64,000 nt of DNA from Elizabethkingia meningoseptica_A (GTDB lineage Bacteria; Bacteroidota; Bacteroidia; Flavobacteriales; Weeksellaceae). How positions within the stretch are numbered: position 1 is the first letter of the stretch; the number at the start of each line of letters is the position of its first letter. The notes under the pieces are model-generated. The model made no database searches, was not told where the DNA came from, and saw only the letters and a list, made by a program, of their open reading frames with translations. This document shows positions 44,712 through 53,724 of this stretch, piece by piece. Location of the stretch: the NCBI RefSeq assembly GCF_045762675.1, contig NZ_JBJDLK010000005.1, positions 310,001 through 374,000 of the forward strand. The letters are read 5' to 3'. Both the position numbers and the translations under genes were made by a program.

Positions 44712-46132
44712 TAGTACCCGGGATTTTGTGTTAAAACACCCTGACTCTGAGTAATCGCATTGAATGGTATCGGGAACAACTCATTCTTACCTGCTTTAAA
44801 TCCATAAGAGGCTAAAACTGTTGCTGCCTGACCAGTTCTTACAAGATCAACAAAACGATCTCCTTCCATCGCCAGTTCCACTCTGCGTTCATGCCATATC
44901 GCCTTTCTCAGATCTGACTGGGATGAAGCCGTAGTATTTGCCAATTGTGCTCTGGTTCTCACTTTATTTAATGAAGTCTGTGCAACGGCTGTATTCCCCA
45001 GTTCATTTGCAGCTTCGGCATTAATCAGAAGAATCTCTGCAAATCGTAATATTCTGATATTTTGCACTGATCCCTGAGCACATGTCGCATTCTGATCTGC
45101 TTTTGGTACATAGGCTTTATAATTATAAGTATCTACAGCCAGAGGGTCTCCTTTCTTAATTAAATCTCCTTCCGGAGTCGTTTGCCCCTCTCTCAGAATT
45201 GTAAATTGTTTTCTGATATCTCCATCTTCAAAAGCATTTTCAAGAGCCGGAGAAGGAGTGAAGAACCCCCAGCCAAACTGATTTCTTACCCCCTGAACTT
45301 CAGCATACTGACTACCGCTATATTGTGCAGTACATGCACAATCTACTTCAAATACAGATTCCGGTCCAAACTCTCCTTTCACTCGGAACAAGTGGTTGAA
45401 ATCAGGATCAAGCGAGTATCCCATTGCCATTACCTGATTAGATGTATCATAAGCTTTCTGCCAGTCTTTTTTATATAAATAAACCTTAGACAATAAGCCT
45501 AATGCAGCACCTTTTGTTGCTCTTCCCAGATCGGAAGCAGCAAACTTCTGGGGTAATACCTGCGATGCAGCTATAAGGTCCGAAATAATGAAGTTATAAA
45601 CCTCATCCTGGGTTTTCCGTGGTTGATTATAATTTTCCTGTAATCCGTCGAAGATAGGAACACCACCGTAAATTCTTACTAAGTTAAAATAGAAGTGAGC
45701 TCTCAAAAATTTAGCTTCAGCAATTAATCTTTCTTTTAATGCCGCATCCATATTAATTTCAGGAACCCTGCTAATCACCTGATTTGCACGTGAAACTGCC
45801 TGCCATTGGCCATTCCAGTAGCCTTCAACACCACCATCACTCGCTGTATAGGTAAATTGATCATAAGCGTTAATAAATGATGCATCACCTGGATTTGATC
45901 CTTTAATTACATCGTCTGCCGGTACTCCAAAAATAAACTGATAAGGAAATGCAGAATTATCCCAGCTTCTTAAAAAACTATAGATTGCGTTGGTTGCTTT
46001 TAGTGCATCATCCTGTGTCTTAAAGAATGCTGATTCTTCTTTCTGTCCTTCTACAGGTATATCTAGAAAACTATCATTCTTACATCCTGCAAAGAGCGAA
46101 ATGACAGCTATTGATAAAAATATTTTTTTCAT
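44711..46132 (-). CDS. SusD/RagB-like nutrient-binding lipoprotein
   Basis: A 473-residue surface lipoprotein (SLFAGCKND, Cys17). AKFLRAHFYFNLVRIYGGVPI is the TPR region signature of SusD, followed later by RFAEILLINAEAANELG and WHERRVELAMEGDRFVDLVRTG, the classic SusD blocks. It captures glycan at the outer membrane and works as a lid on the SusC barrel encoded 10 bp upstream. The pair identifies the locus as a polysaccharide utilisation locus. Confidence 0.95.
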   Translation of the reverse strand: MKKIFLSIAVISLFAGCKNDSFLDIPVEGQKEESAFFKTQDDALKATNAIYSFLRSWDNSAFPYQFIFGVPADDVIKGSNPGDASFINAYDQFTYTASDGGVEGYWNGQWQAVSRANQVISRVPEINMDAALKERLIAEAKFLRAHFYFNLVRIYGGVPIFDGLQENYNQPRKTQDEVYNFIISDLIAASQVLPQKFAASDLGRATKGAALGLLSKVYLYKKDWQKAYDTSNQVMAMGYSLDPDFNHLFRVKGEFGPESVFEVDCACTAQYSGSQYAEVQGVRNQFGWGFFTPSPALENAFEDGDIRKQFTILREGQTTPEGDLIKKGDPLAVDTYNYKAYVPKADQNATCAQGSVQNIRILRFAEILLINAEAANELGNTAVAQTSLNKVRTRAQLANTTASSQSDLRKAIWHERRVELAMEGDRFVDLVRTGQAATVLASYGFKAGKNELFPIPFNAITQSQGVLTQNPGY

Positions 46133-46142
46133 GATTCTCTAA

Positions 46143-48965
46143 TTAAAAAGTTAGGTTCATACCAAATGTATAAATCGCTGAAATCGGGTAGATATTATTA
46201 TCGATCCCCATCTGTACCCTGTCACTGTTCATAATTTCCGGAGAGAAACCATTATATTTGAAACTCGTCCATGGATTCTGTGCACTGAAATACAATCTTA
46301 ATTTTTGAACAGACAATTGTCTTGTAAACTCTTTAGGTAAAGTATAACCCAATTGAATATTTCTTATTCTGAAGAAGCTTCCATCCTCTACAAAGAAACT
46401 ACTAGGCAAAATAATAGCCTGATTATTCGTTGTCATAGGATAAGAATTGGATGTTCCTGCTCCCTGCCATCTGTTATTATAGAAATCCAGATCCCAGTTT
46501 TCATTTCCGTAACGTTGCTCTCTGTTATAATTATAAATTTTATTGCCCTGCACTCCCTGGAAATCCATAGCAAAATCGAAATCATAAACATTCAGGTTAA
46601 ATCCAAAACCATAAGAATACTTTGGAATAGGGCTTCCCAGGAATGTTTTATCCCTGGCGTCAATTACTCCGTTACCATCTAAATCAGCAAATTTAAAACC
46701 ACCAACTGCTGCATTCGTTTGCTGTGGAGATCCGTTAATGTCTGCCTGATTCTGGAAAACACCTGCTACCTGATAACCATAATATGATCCTACCGGTTGC
46801 CCAGCCTGTAATCGTATAATAGTACTGCCAAACAAGTGAGCTCCCGGTTCATTAAATGAGTCCAGATATACACTTGTTATTTTATTCTTGATGGTTGTAA
46901 TATTAGCATATACACCTAATCTGATATTTTCACTAATTTTAGTATCATAACTCACAGAACCTTCAAAACCTTTATTATTAAAGGAGTATGCATTGGTTAC
47001 AAAATCATTCCAGTTACTTGCTCCGGAAATTGCGGGCTGGTTAATAGCATATACTACATTCTTGGAATCTTTATCAAAATAGGTAGCTTCAATTTTCAGT
47101 TTGTTGTTCAACAAAGCCATTTCCAACCCGATATCTCTACCGGTTGTCGTTTCCCAGTCAATGTTAGGGTCTACAATTCTGGTTACAGTTTCAGCCGGGT
47201 TTCCTATACCACCGAAATATGCTCCGGTATTAATGATAGTGGTTAACTTATCGTAATCTCTTCTTACATCCGGATTACCTAATTTACCCCAGCTGGCTCT
47301 TAATTTCAAAAGATTAAACAGATTCTGATTGCTCATAAATCCTTCTTTACTCACCACCCAACCTACACTTACCGCCGGGAAAGTTTTAAATCTGTTATTA
47401 GAAGAGAAACCCGTTGCACCATCTCTACGGACTGATGCATTGATTAAATATTTACCAGCATAATCATAATTCAATCTTCCAAATAAAGACTCTATACGGT
47501 TTTTATAAGGCACCATATCCACATCTTTATTAAATGTGAAGCTTACAAGATCAACTCCATTGGAAAGCACCAAATCTTTATCATGCCCTGTGTAAGGTAT
47601 ATCAAATACTTTACTGTAAACACCTCTATAATAATTCTGGGTACGGGAGAATCCTCCTAATACTTCAAAATGATGTTTGTCAAAATTCTTTTTCCATGAT
47701 AAAATATTATCCCATACATAACCTTCGGTTCTTGTATCTCTTGTAATAAGATTTGATCTTGTTGGCGTCTGGTTAGGATTATAATTATTGACTGCATTAA
47801 ATTCATATTTATACGAATTCAGATTGTCTATAGTATAGCTTACCTTAAAACTAAAATCTTTTAAGAATTTAACCTCTGCCCAAACATTATTCAAAATCCG
47901 GTCCTGCTTATCTTTAGATCGGAATAGATCTAATGTAGCTCTTGGGTTTGCTAATGAAATTAAAGAAAAAGGATCGTAATTACCTGTTGCAGGATTTACC
48001 GGATAATATACCGGTGGAGCTCCGTATGCTGCTAATAATGGATTATTTGCATTATTAGTATTAATATGTGACCATGTAAAGTTATTTCCAATCGAAATAT
48101 TTTCATTGATCTTATAAGTAAGATTTGCCCTTGTATTTAGCCTTTGGAAATTATTTCCTGAGTTAACTCCTCTGCCGGCGGCCAATGTTCCACCGTCATC
48201 CAGATAACCAATACTCGCAAAATAATTAAGTTTTTTAGCTAAGGTTCCCGATGCAGAAAAATCATTAGAAGTAATAAATCCGGTTTTCAGAACCTCATCA
48301 AACCAATTCGTATCTGCAGGGTAATTTGCTCTGGACAGAAACTTAGTGGGATCTGTCACCCCTTCATTTCTTAACTTCTCGTTATAAAGCTCAATATACT
48401 GATTCGAATTAGCCATTTTAGGAATATTCGTTACAGTTTTGACCCCTATGTAGGAATTAAAATTAAAAACAGTCTTATTCTTTCCTGACTTGGTTTTAAT
48501 AATTACAGCTCCGTTAGTAGCTCTTGCCCCAAAAATAGCCAAACTCGAAGGATCTTTCAAGATACTCATCGATTCTACATCCTGTGGATTAAGGAATGAT
48601 ATGTCATCTGTGATCATGCCATCCACAATAAATACTGTTTTTCCGGAAAGTGAGCTAACACCGCGGATATCCACTCTTGGAGAGCCTCCCGGGGCACCTG
48701 AGTTCTGAATCTGTACTCCGGCAACTTTACCCTGGATGGAACTAATAGGGTTTGGGTTTGGTCGGTCTGCCAGATCCTTGGCGCTAACCAGCCCTATACT
48801 TCCTGTCACATTCTCTTTCTTCTGACTACCATAACCAATCATGACTACCTCTTCGATAGCTTTTTCCTTGGTTATAGTGTCATTTTTTTTGGTTTGCGCC
48901 TGCAGATCAGCCCCAAAATAAAAGGCTGCTACCAGGCAGGAAACCTGTAACACATGTTTTTTCAT
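46143..48965 (-). CDS. SusC/RagA-like TonB-dependent glycan transporter
   Basis: A 940-residue outer membrane protein. The signal peptide ends DLQAQ. Residues about 38-56 (EEVVMIGYGSQKKENVTGS) are the SusC signature leading into the plug, which continues with PGGSPRVDIRGVSSL and a KDPSSLAIFGARATNGAVII block. A beta-barrel follows. The usual N-terminal carboxypeptidase-D-like domain is missing, so it starts at the TonB-box region. It imports oligosaccharides made by the GH144-like enzyme. First gene of SusC-SusD-GH144-GH3-(esterase). A good promoter lies just upstream. There is no SusR, HTCS or anti-sigma gene next to it. Confidence 0.95.
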   Translation of the reverse strand: MKKHVLQVSCLVAAFYFGADLQAQTKKNDTITKEKAIEEVVMIGYGSQKKENVTGSIGLVSAKDLADRPNPNPISSIQGKVAGVQIQNSGAPGGSPRVDIRGVSSLSGKTVFIVDGMITDDISFLNPQDVESMSILKDPSSLAIFGARATNGAVIIKTKSGKNKTVFNFNSYIGVKTVTNIPKMANSNQYIELYNEKLRNEGVTDPTKFLSRANYPADTNWFDEVLKTGFITSNDFSASGTLAKKLNYFASIGYLDDGGTLAAGRGVNSGNNFQRLNTRANLTYKINENISIGNNFTWSHINTNNANNPLLAAYGAPPVYYPVNPATGNYDPFSLISLANPRATLDLFRSKDKQDRILNNVWAEVKFLKDFSFKVSYTIDNLNSYKYEFNAVNNYNPNQTPTRSNLITRDTRTEGYVWDNILSWKKNFDKHHFEVLGGFSRTQNYYRGVYSKVFDIPYTGHDKDLVLSNGVDLVSFTFNKDVDMVPYKNRIESLFGRLNYDYAGKYLINASVRRDGATGFSSNNRFKTFPAVSVGWVVSKEGFMSNQNLFNLLKLRASWGKLGNPDVRRDYDKLTTIINTGAYFGGIGNPAETVTRIVDPNIDWETTTGRDIGLEMALLNNKLKIEATYFDKDSKNVVYAINQPAISGASNWNDFVTNAYSFNNKGFEGSVSYDTKISENIRLGVYANITTIKNKITSVYLDSFNEPGAHLFGSTIIRLQAGQPVGSYYGYQVAGVFQNQADINGSPQQTNAAVGGFKFADLDGNGVIDARDKTFLGSPIPKYSYGFGFNLNVYDFDFAMDFQGVQGNKIYNYNREQRYGNENWDLDFYNNRWQGAGTSNSYPMTTNNQAIILPSSFFVEDGSFFRIRNIQLGYTLPKEFTRQLSVQKLRLYFSAQNPWTSFKYNGFSPEIMNSDRVQMGIDNNIYPISAIYTFGMNLTF

Positions 48966-49018
48966 ATTACACTTCTTTACTTTAACTTTTTTTCAATTGT
49001 CTCTAAAAAAGACTATAT

Positions 49019-49050
49019 CAAATATATGTTAATTTTATTTAACACAACAA
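49019..49050 (-). promoter_or_regulatory. Promoter of the SusC-SusD operon
   Basis: On the minus strand, TTGTTG (49050-49045) precedes TATATTTG (49026-49019), an exact TAnnTTTG box, with 18 or 21 bp between, the usual Bacteroidota -33/-7 spacing. The -7 box ends 54 bp before the SusC ATG. Confidence 0.7.
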
Positions 49051-49080
49051 AATCTTTTTTTAACATATTTTACAGGAAAT

Positions 49081-49105
49081 AAAAAATCCCTTTAAAAAAG
49101 GGATT
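49081..49105 (-). terminator. Terminator of the 206-aa membrane protein gene
   Basis: A 9-bp stem AATCCCTTT / AAAGGGATT with a 3-nt loop, followed on the minus strand by a T run. Confidence 0.85.
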
Positions 49106-49130
49106 CTATATCATATTGTATTATAAAGCA

Positions 49131-49751
49131 TTAGTGCTCTACACGTAATGTTTTTTTCCGGAGAAGCAAAACCAGATTAAGGAATATCAGAAGAAAGTCT
49201 AAAGTAACCCATACGGCTTCTGCAACAGTATTATCCACATATGCATTTACCTTTTTAGCGCCTATATCAGAAAGTCTTTGGCTTTGATTAATATAATTAC
49301 GTACTTCTATTAGCTGGTCTTCGTTTTTATTCACAACTGCGTGCTGTGAAAAATAAACCAGTTTTTTCTTCCCGATAAAACCCATTAACCAGTATTCATC
49401 GGAATTTTTTACATTAAAATATTCTATTCTGTAATAACCGGAACGAATAATACCTAAATGATTAACCACATCCTCTAAATCTGCATTTTTATTGATGCGT
49501 ACTGTATAAAAATCAATAGGTTGTTGCAGATTATTGATGATCTGAACCGAAAGGGAATTATCTGCCAGACTCGGAAAGCTTTTCTTGAAAAACCACAGGC
49601 TGAAAAAACCGATACCTCCTACGGTAATAACCCAGCGAAAAGTCTTGGTAAAAATAGCCAGCCTGCCTGTACGTATTGTGGATAACAATAGCGAAAGGCA
49701 AAGCAGTATAAAAAGGATTATGGTAATAGCGTACATCATAATTTTCAACAA
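49131..49751 (-). CDS. Hypothetical membrane protein, 206 aa
   Basis: Two hydrophobic segments at the N-terminus (about residues 5-25 and 38-56) and one at the C-terminus (about 178-198) enclose a soluble middle region rich in charged residues (LSVQIINNLQQPIDFYTVRI onward). I recognise no family. It lies 25 bp downstream of the HD-domain gene on the same strand, so the two are probably co-transcribed, and has its own terminator. No catalytic motif is visible. It is probably a small integral membrane protein of the inner membrane. Confidence 0.75.
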   Translation of the reverse strand: MLKIMMYAITIILFILLCLSLLLSTIRTGRLAIFTKTFRWVITVGGIGFFSLWFFKKSFPSLADNSLSVQIINNLQQPIDFYTVRINKNADLEDVVNHLGIIRSGYYRIEYFNVKNSDEYWLMGFIGKKKLVYFSQHAVVNKNEDQLIEVRNYINQSQRLSDIGAKKVNAYVDNTVAEAVWVTLDFLLIFLNLVLLLRKKTLRVEH

Positions 49752-49776
49752 AAATAAGACTTTCTGCGGAAATGCT

Positions 49777-50424
49777 CTATATTACAGCATTCCATTCATT
49801 ATAAAATTGCTTCAGGAAGTCTTCCATATACTCATGTCTTATTGAAGCCATTTTCTTACCTGTCTCCGTATTCATCATACCTTCCAGCAACAATAGCTTT
49901 TCATAAAAATGGTTAATGGTGGTTCCGTTTGATTTTTTATATTCCTCTTTGGATTGATTAAGCCTCGGTTCTTCTCCGGGAATATGAATCGGATTGTTTT
50001 TAAATCCGCCAAAATTAAAAACTCTGGCAATACCTATTGCGCCTATAGCATCTAAACGGTCTGCATCCTGCACGATTTGCAGTTCAACAGGTTTTTCTTT
50101 GGGTGCTTCATTCCTGTTTTTAAAGGATATATTTTTGATAATAAATATCACTTTCTGAATAGTATCTTCATCTACATTTTCAGCTGTCAGAAAAGCTTTA
50201 GCCGTATCAGGTCCTATGTTTTCATCACCATTATGAAATTTAGGATCTGCAATATCATGCAGTAAAGCACCTAACTCAACAACTTCCTGATTACAGGTTT
50301 CTTTTTCTGCAATTTTCTTAGAAAGTTTCCATACTCTTTCAATATGAAACCAATCGTGTCCTGCTTCTGCCCCCTCTAATTTTTTCTTTACAAATTCAAT
50401 TGTTTTAGAAATTAAATCACTCAT
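49777..50424 (-). CDS. HD-domain phosphohydrolase (YedJ-like)
   Basis: 215 residues with a helical HD fold: GHDWFHIERVWKL (H23, D24, H27), LGALLHDIADPKF (H56-D57, the HD pair) and IVQDADRLDAIGAIG (D120/D122/D125) give the metal-binding set. Such small HD proteins hydrolyse nucleotides or other phosphoesters; the substrate is unknown. The protein is cytoplasmic. The stop is 25 bp upstream of the membrane protein gene. A -7-like box TATCTTTG (50588-50581) lies about 155 bp upstream and may belong to it. Confidence 0.9.
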   Translation of the reverse strand: MSDLISKTIEFVKKKLEGAEAGHDWFHIERVWKLSKKIAEKETCNQEVVELGALLHDIADPKFHNGDENIGPDTAKAFLTAENVDEDTIQKVIFIIKNISFKNRNEAPKEKPVELQIVQDADRLDAIGAIGIARVFNFGGFKNNPIHIPGEEPRLNQSKEEYKKSNGTTINHFYEKLLLLEGMMNTETGKKMASIRHEYMEDFLKQFYNEWNAVI

Positions 50425-50672
50425 GAATTAAATTTTATTATACTGATTTACAAATATTTCTATGTTATTTTTTTCTGTAATAACTATTCTCCTGCTTTGT
50501 TCAATATACAGAATATTCTAAAAAGAAGTTTACACATCATGAAATTCAATCACTCTGAAAACTATATTTTACACCTCCAACAAAGATACATTTAGTCCTT
50601 CTAAAAACATATTCAAAAAAATTATTTTAGAAGCTCTGTTATCAAGTTTTATAGTTTCATCAACACAAAAAA

Positions 50673-50689
50673 AGCGGGATAATCCCGCT
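50673..50689 (-). terminator. Terminator of the alpha/beta hydrolase gene
   Basis: AGCGGGA / TCCCGCT with a 3-nt loop and a T run on the minus strand, directly after the hydrolase stop. Confidence 0.85.
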
Positions 50690-50693
50690 CACA

Positions 50694-51533
50694 TTATTTG
50701 AGTTCATTCAGAACAATTTTCCACAATTTCTTATTATAGCTTCTGAAGAAATTAATGTGTCCTATTTTGCCTTTTTCAGATTCAGAAACCTTTACCAGGC
50801 GATAAGTAGGTTTCATATTCGGATATGTTTCATTCAATAAACTTTTAACACCTTTTTCAGTAAGCCATACATCATCTTCAGCACGGATAACAAAAACATT
50901 CTGATGCAGTTTTTTTGAATAGTCCTCTGTTCTCTCCAGTAATTTATTGGTAGATTTTTTATTAAGAATTAATTTTCTCCAGTCGAATGCATTTCCTTCC
51001 GGAAGACTTTCTCCCAAGCCAAACCAGTGTGCTGGAAAGTACCCCATAAGTTTGGTTGTTACAGGTTGTGCGACTCCAAATCCCAGACAGGCTTCAATTT
51101 TTGTTTTCCATTTAAGATTCCCGACATAGGCATTTTGTGTCCCCACAAAAATAAATTTCTTAAACATTTCAGAATCGGCATTCATGCCTAATATCAATGC
51201 GCCGACCGAATGCCCTACGCAATATTTCTCATATGCCGGAAATTGTTTTTTGATATAATCTGTCACCGTACCATAATCTTCCCGGCCCCACAAAACAGCT
51301 GAAGATTTAAAATTCCGCATATTTACAGGTTTAGAAAGACCTATTCCCCGATAATCATACGTGATAACCGTAAATCCTTTTCCCGCAAAATATTGTGCAA
51401 AAGAAAAATAAATCTGCTGCTTTACTCCTGTTGCAGAATTAACAAGTAAAAGTTTATTGTTACTCTCCTCCGGAAAAAACAGATGAGCAGCAATACTGGC
51501 GCCGTCCTTGGTTTTCAGAATTAACTCTTTCAT
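50694..51533 (-). CDS. Alpha/beta hydrolase (serine hydrolase)
   Basis: The frame is open from a GTG at 51560, but that codon lies inside the terminator hairpin of the upstream gene. I therefore use the ATG at 51533 (MKELILKTKDG), giving 279 residues. LLLVNSATGVKQQIYFSFA, VITYDYRGIGLS, the elbow VGHSVGALIL (nucleophile Ser109), an Asp in RAEDDVW and a His in GHINFF form the triad of an alpha/beta hydrolase. It resembles YheT-like or 'serine aminopeptidase S33' proteins. It is cytoplasmic. Its substrate is unknown. Confidence 0.87.
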   Translation of the reverse strand: MKELILKTKDGASIAAHLFFPEESNNKLLLVNSATGVKQQIYFSFAQYFAGKGFTVITYDYRGIGLSKPVNMRNFKSSAVLWGREDYGTVTDYIKKQFPAYEKYCVGHSVGALILGMNADSEMFKKFIFVGTQNAYVGNLKWKTKIEACLGFGVAQPVTTKLMGYFPAHWFGLGESLPEGNAFDWRKLILNKKSTNKLLERTEDYSKKLHQNVFVIRAEDDVWLTEKGVKSLLNETYPNMKPTYRLVKVSESEKGKIGHINFFRSYNKKLWKIVLNELK

Positions 51534-51550
51534 TTCACTATATAAAAAAA

Positions 51551-51577
51551 GAAAGTCCACTCAAAAGTGGACTTTTT
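51551..51577 (-). terminator. Terminator of the ribokinase-like gene
   Basis: AAAGTCCACT / AGTGGACTTT with a 4-nt loop, followed on the minus strand by a T-rich run. Confidence 0.85.
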
Positions 51578-51626
51578 CATTCAATTAGAATATCCTTTAT
51601 ACAGCCTTTCTGTATGCTGTAAATAA

Positions 51627-52517
51627 TTAAATACTAAAATCTTTCAGATAAGGAAGCCCTTTTTGTGAACCTTTATTTGCGGAGACCTTTAATGAAACCT
51701 CATTTCCGAATCTTACACAGTCGTCTATTTCATTTCCATGGCATAGTGCAATTGCAAATCCCGATGTAAATGCATCTCCCATTCCCATTTTATAAGCAAT
51801 GGTATCCGGAGCATTGCGGTAATATTTCATTTCTTCACCGTTGAAATACACTGTAGAATTGGTATCATCACGAATAAAAAGTTTATTCGGCAGCTTCTTC
51901 ATTACTTTATCACGTCCTTCTTCACCAAAAATAACCGACAGATCATTACTTTTTGCAACGATAAAATCTGCAGCTTCAGCAATCTCTTCTTTTACAAATT
52001 TCGCCGGCGATGCATAAAGGCCTATACGTGTATTGTGTTTTTTACATACTTCAAATAAGTATTCTACTACCTCAACCGGAATTTCCAGCTGTGTGAGTAC
52101 AATATCCGCTTCAGCTATGGCAGCCTCGGCTTTATCAATATCCGATCTGGTTATAAAATTATTGGCGGCAGGTGCCACTACAATACTGATTTTACCATGA
52201 GCAGTAGTTACATATGCTGTACCTGTAGGATGTTCTGCATTTTCATCAACAAGATTTACATTCACTCCTTCATTCACCAGATTTTCGAGTACTTGCCTTC
52301 CGTTGGCATCTTTACCTACACATCCTACAAAATGTACCTGAGCGCCAAGACGGCTTGCTCCAACGGCCTGATTAGCACCTTTTCCACCAAAAAAATTTTC
52401 GGTTTGTATCGCTAAAACAGTTTCATTAATATGTGGATGATGTTCGGTTGTCAGTACCAAATCAACAGAGGAACTACCTACTACTACAATTTTGGGAATA
52501 TCACCTGAGAATTTCAT
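51627..52517 (-). CDS. rbsK: Ribokinase-like sugar kinase (PfkB family)
   Basis: A 296-residue PfkB kinase. VVGSSSVDLVL and FFGGKGANQAVGASRLG are the first signature (with the GGKGAN substrate loop), and DTIAYKMGMGDAFTSGFA is the second, holding the catalytic Asp of the GxGD anion hole. It most resembles ribokinases, phosphorylating ribose at O5 with ATP. Other pentoses or nucleosides are possible. No ribose transporter is adjacent. It is followed by a strong terminator, so it is likely transcribed alone or with the DUF4241 gene 30 bp upstream. Confidence 0.87.
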   Translation of the reverse strand: MKFSGDIPKIVVVGSSSVDLVLTTEHHPHINETVLAIQTENFFGGKGANQAVGASRLGAQVHFVGCVGKDANGRQVLENLVNEGVNVNLVDENAEHPTGTAYVTTAHGKISIVVAPAANNFITRSDIDKAEAAIAEADIVLTQLEIPVEVVEYLFEVCKKHNTRIGLYASPAKFVKEEIAEAADFIVAKSNDLSVIFGEEGRDKVMKKLPNKLFIRDDTNSTVYFNGEEMKYYRNAPDTIAYKMGMGDAFTSGFAIALCHGNEIDDCVRFGNEVSLKVSANKGSQKGLPYLKDFSI

Positions 52518-52547
52518 TATAATAATCTTATCAAAAAAAATTAATGG

Positions 52548-53189
52548 CTAATCTACTATTATTTCAATAAACTCGGTAATTAATTTTACAGGAATACCAT
52601 GTGCATCATAAGCTATATAGCTGGCATAAAAACCTTCTCCAAGTCCTGCTTCAAAAGCAAAAATATTATTTTCCTTCTCTGCATAAGGCTTCAGAAGGGC
52701 ATATTGGTGAACCGCACCGTCTTCTTCATAAAAATGTTCATGAAAAAATTCTGCATAAATACCTTCAAAATCATCTGCTTTTTTCTGAAATATTTCCTGT
52801 TCCAGTTCATTCAGTAATTTTTGTGTTTCATAATCCATAAAACATCCCATCCCGCTTTCCACAGGATAACCGAATATTTCACCTTCAGCAAGGTCCTTTA
52901 CATTTTGTCCTTTTGTTGTAGCAAGCTTCCAGTTTTCAATGGCTGACTCCTGAAAAACAACCTCTGCATAAGCAACACAATTACTTTCCCGCTCCTTATG
53001 AATATTAACCATAAATTCTCCGGTCGGAAACTTTTCTTCAAAAGCTTCTTTGTCGGGTGTAATCAAAGGGTCACTTGCTACTATTTCTCCCGTTGTTATC
53101 ACCAGTTTTCCACCATCAAAACTCTCTAAAAGAGGAGATTCCACAAAACTTTTAGAAAAAAGCTTCTGTATATTTTCTATATGATTCAT
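52548..53189 (-). CDS. DUF4241-domain protein
   Basis: 213 residues. VITTGEIVASDPLITP is the hallmark strand-loop of DUF4241, followed by GEFMVNIHK, a SGMGCFMDYETQ block and FAFEAGLGEGFYASYIAYD near the C-terminus, which is the conserved Gly-rich end. It is a soluble beta-rich protein of unknown function; some DUF4241 proteins occur near contact-dependent toxin-immunity genes, but no toxin is visible here. The stop is 30 bp before the ribokinase-like gene on the same strand. Confidence 0.85.
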   Translation of the reverse strand: MNHIENIQKLFSKSFVESPLLESFDGGKLVITTGEIVASDPLITPDKEAFEEKFPTGEFMVNIHKERESNCVAYAEVVFQESAIENWKLATTKGQNVKDLAEGEIFGYPVESGMGCFMDYETQKLLNELEQEIFQKKADDFEGIYAEFFHEHFYEEDGAVHQYALLKPYAEKENNIFAFEAGLGEGFYASYIAYDAHGIPVKLITEFIEIIVD

Positions 53190-53242
53190 TCTACTTCAAT
53201 AATGATTAAAGATAATATTTATATGCAACTATCATACTAAGA

Positions 53243-53595
53243 TTATTCGATAGAATTGTCAGACTGAGCAGAGTCGAAGCCTTTTTTCTCTTTCTGATAG
53301 TTACTAAAGTGTGATTTGTTTGTATAAACAGATAATTCTTTAAGCTTGTCAAAATTTTCATCTATCAAAGCTCCTTTCTTATTTCTAATCAGCCTTTAAC
53401 TTGTTTTTCAAATAAAACAGCATCATTTACACCTGAAAAATTACAATAATAAACCAGTTTAACCGGTCTGCGATTATATGTGTAACGGGTAATAGCCTGG
53501 CCGATGTTTTGTAAACGAGTCAACAGATTTCCAGTAACTCTTGTATAGTAAGAATTATCTGCACATGTAATGATATAAACATACTATTCTTTCAA
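53243..53595 (-). pseudogene. GIY-YIG nuclease gene, decayed
   Basis: Read on the minus strand, the DNA encodes YVYIITCADNSYYTRVTGNL, then RRPVKLVYYCNFSGVNDAVL and FEKQVKG, the landmarks of small GIY-YIG proteins (COG2827/YhbQ-like). It is interrupted: codon 4 is TAG, and after VKG the frame hits a TGA and resumes one or two bases off with LIRNKKGALIDENFDKLKEL. The end of the frame, GFDSAQSDNSIE, is written by the REP-like repeat. So the gene is broken by at least two lesions and cannot make a full protein. GIY-YIG genes of this kind behave like small mobile units in Bacteroidota; that is an inference. Confidence 0.85.
53246..53289 (+). repeat. REP-like hairpin, copy 1
   Basis: Contains TGTCAGACTGAGCAGAGTCG AAGCC followed by a T run, matching in inverted orientation the copy at 53657-53707 (21 of 25 core bases). 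It encodes the last residues of the GIY-YIG pseudogene. Confidence 0.75.
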
Positions 53596-53656
53596 TATTT
53601 AATTCTTAATAAAGTACATGAAAGAAATTTATGAAATATCTCAATAAAAAAAAAAA

Positions 53657-53707
53657 CGCTTCGACTCCGCTCAGCGTGACAAGAAGTCCACGCTTTACCG
53701 AGTCGAA
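53657..53707 (+). repeat. REP-like hairpin, copy 2 (also valS terminator)
   Basis: TTCGACTC (53660-53667) pairs with GAGTCGAA (53700-53707), and an inner stem AGCGTG (53673-53678) pairs with CACGCT (53689-53694). An 11-bp A run at 53646-53656 gives a T run on the minus strand, so it doubles as the valS terminator. It is the inverted partner of copy 1. Confidence 0.8.
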
Positions 53708-53724
53708 ACATTTTTATGTATTTC

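Larger units (their letters stand above)
53190..53724. other. Intergenic region with GIY-YIG pseudogene and REP-like hairpins
   Basis: 535 bp between DUF4241 and valS. It contains a decayed GIY-YIG gene, two oppositely oriented REP-like hairpins and the valS terminator. The rest is AT-rich. Confidence 0.8.

Noticed and set aside
51534..51560. GTG start for the alpha/beta hydrolase at 51560
   Set aside because: The codon is inside the upstream gene's terminator hairpin and adds nine residues without a conserved match.
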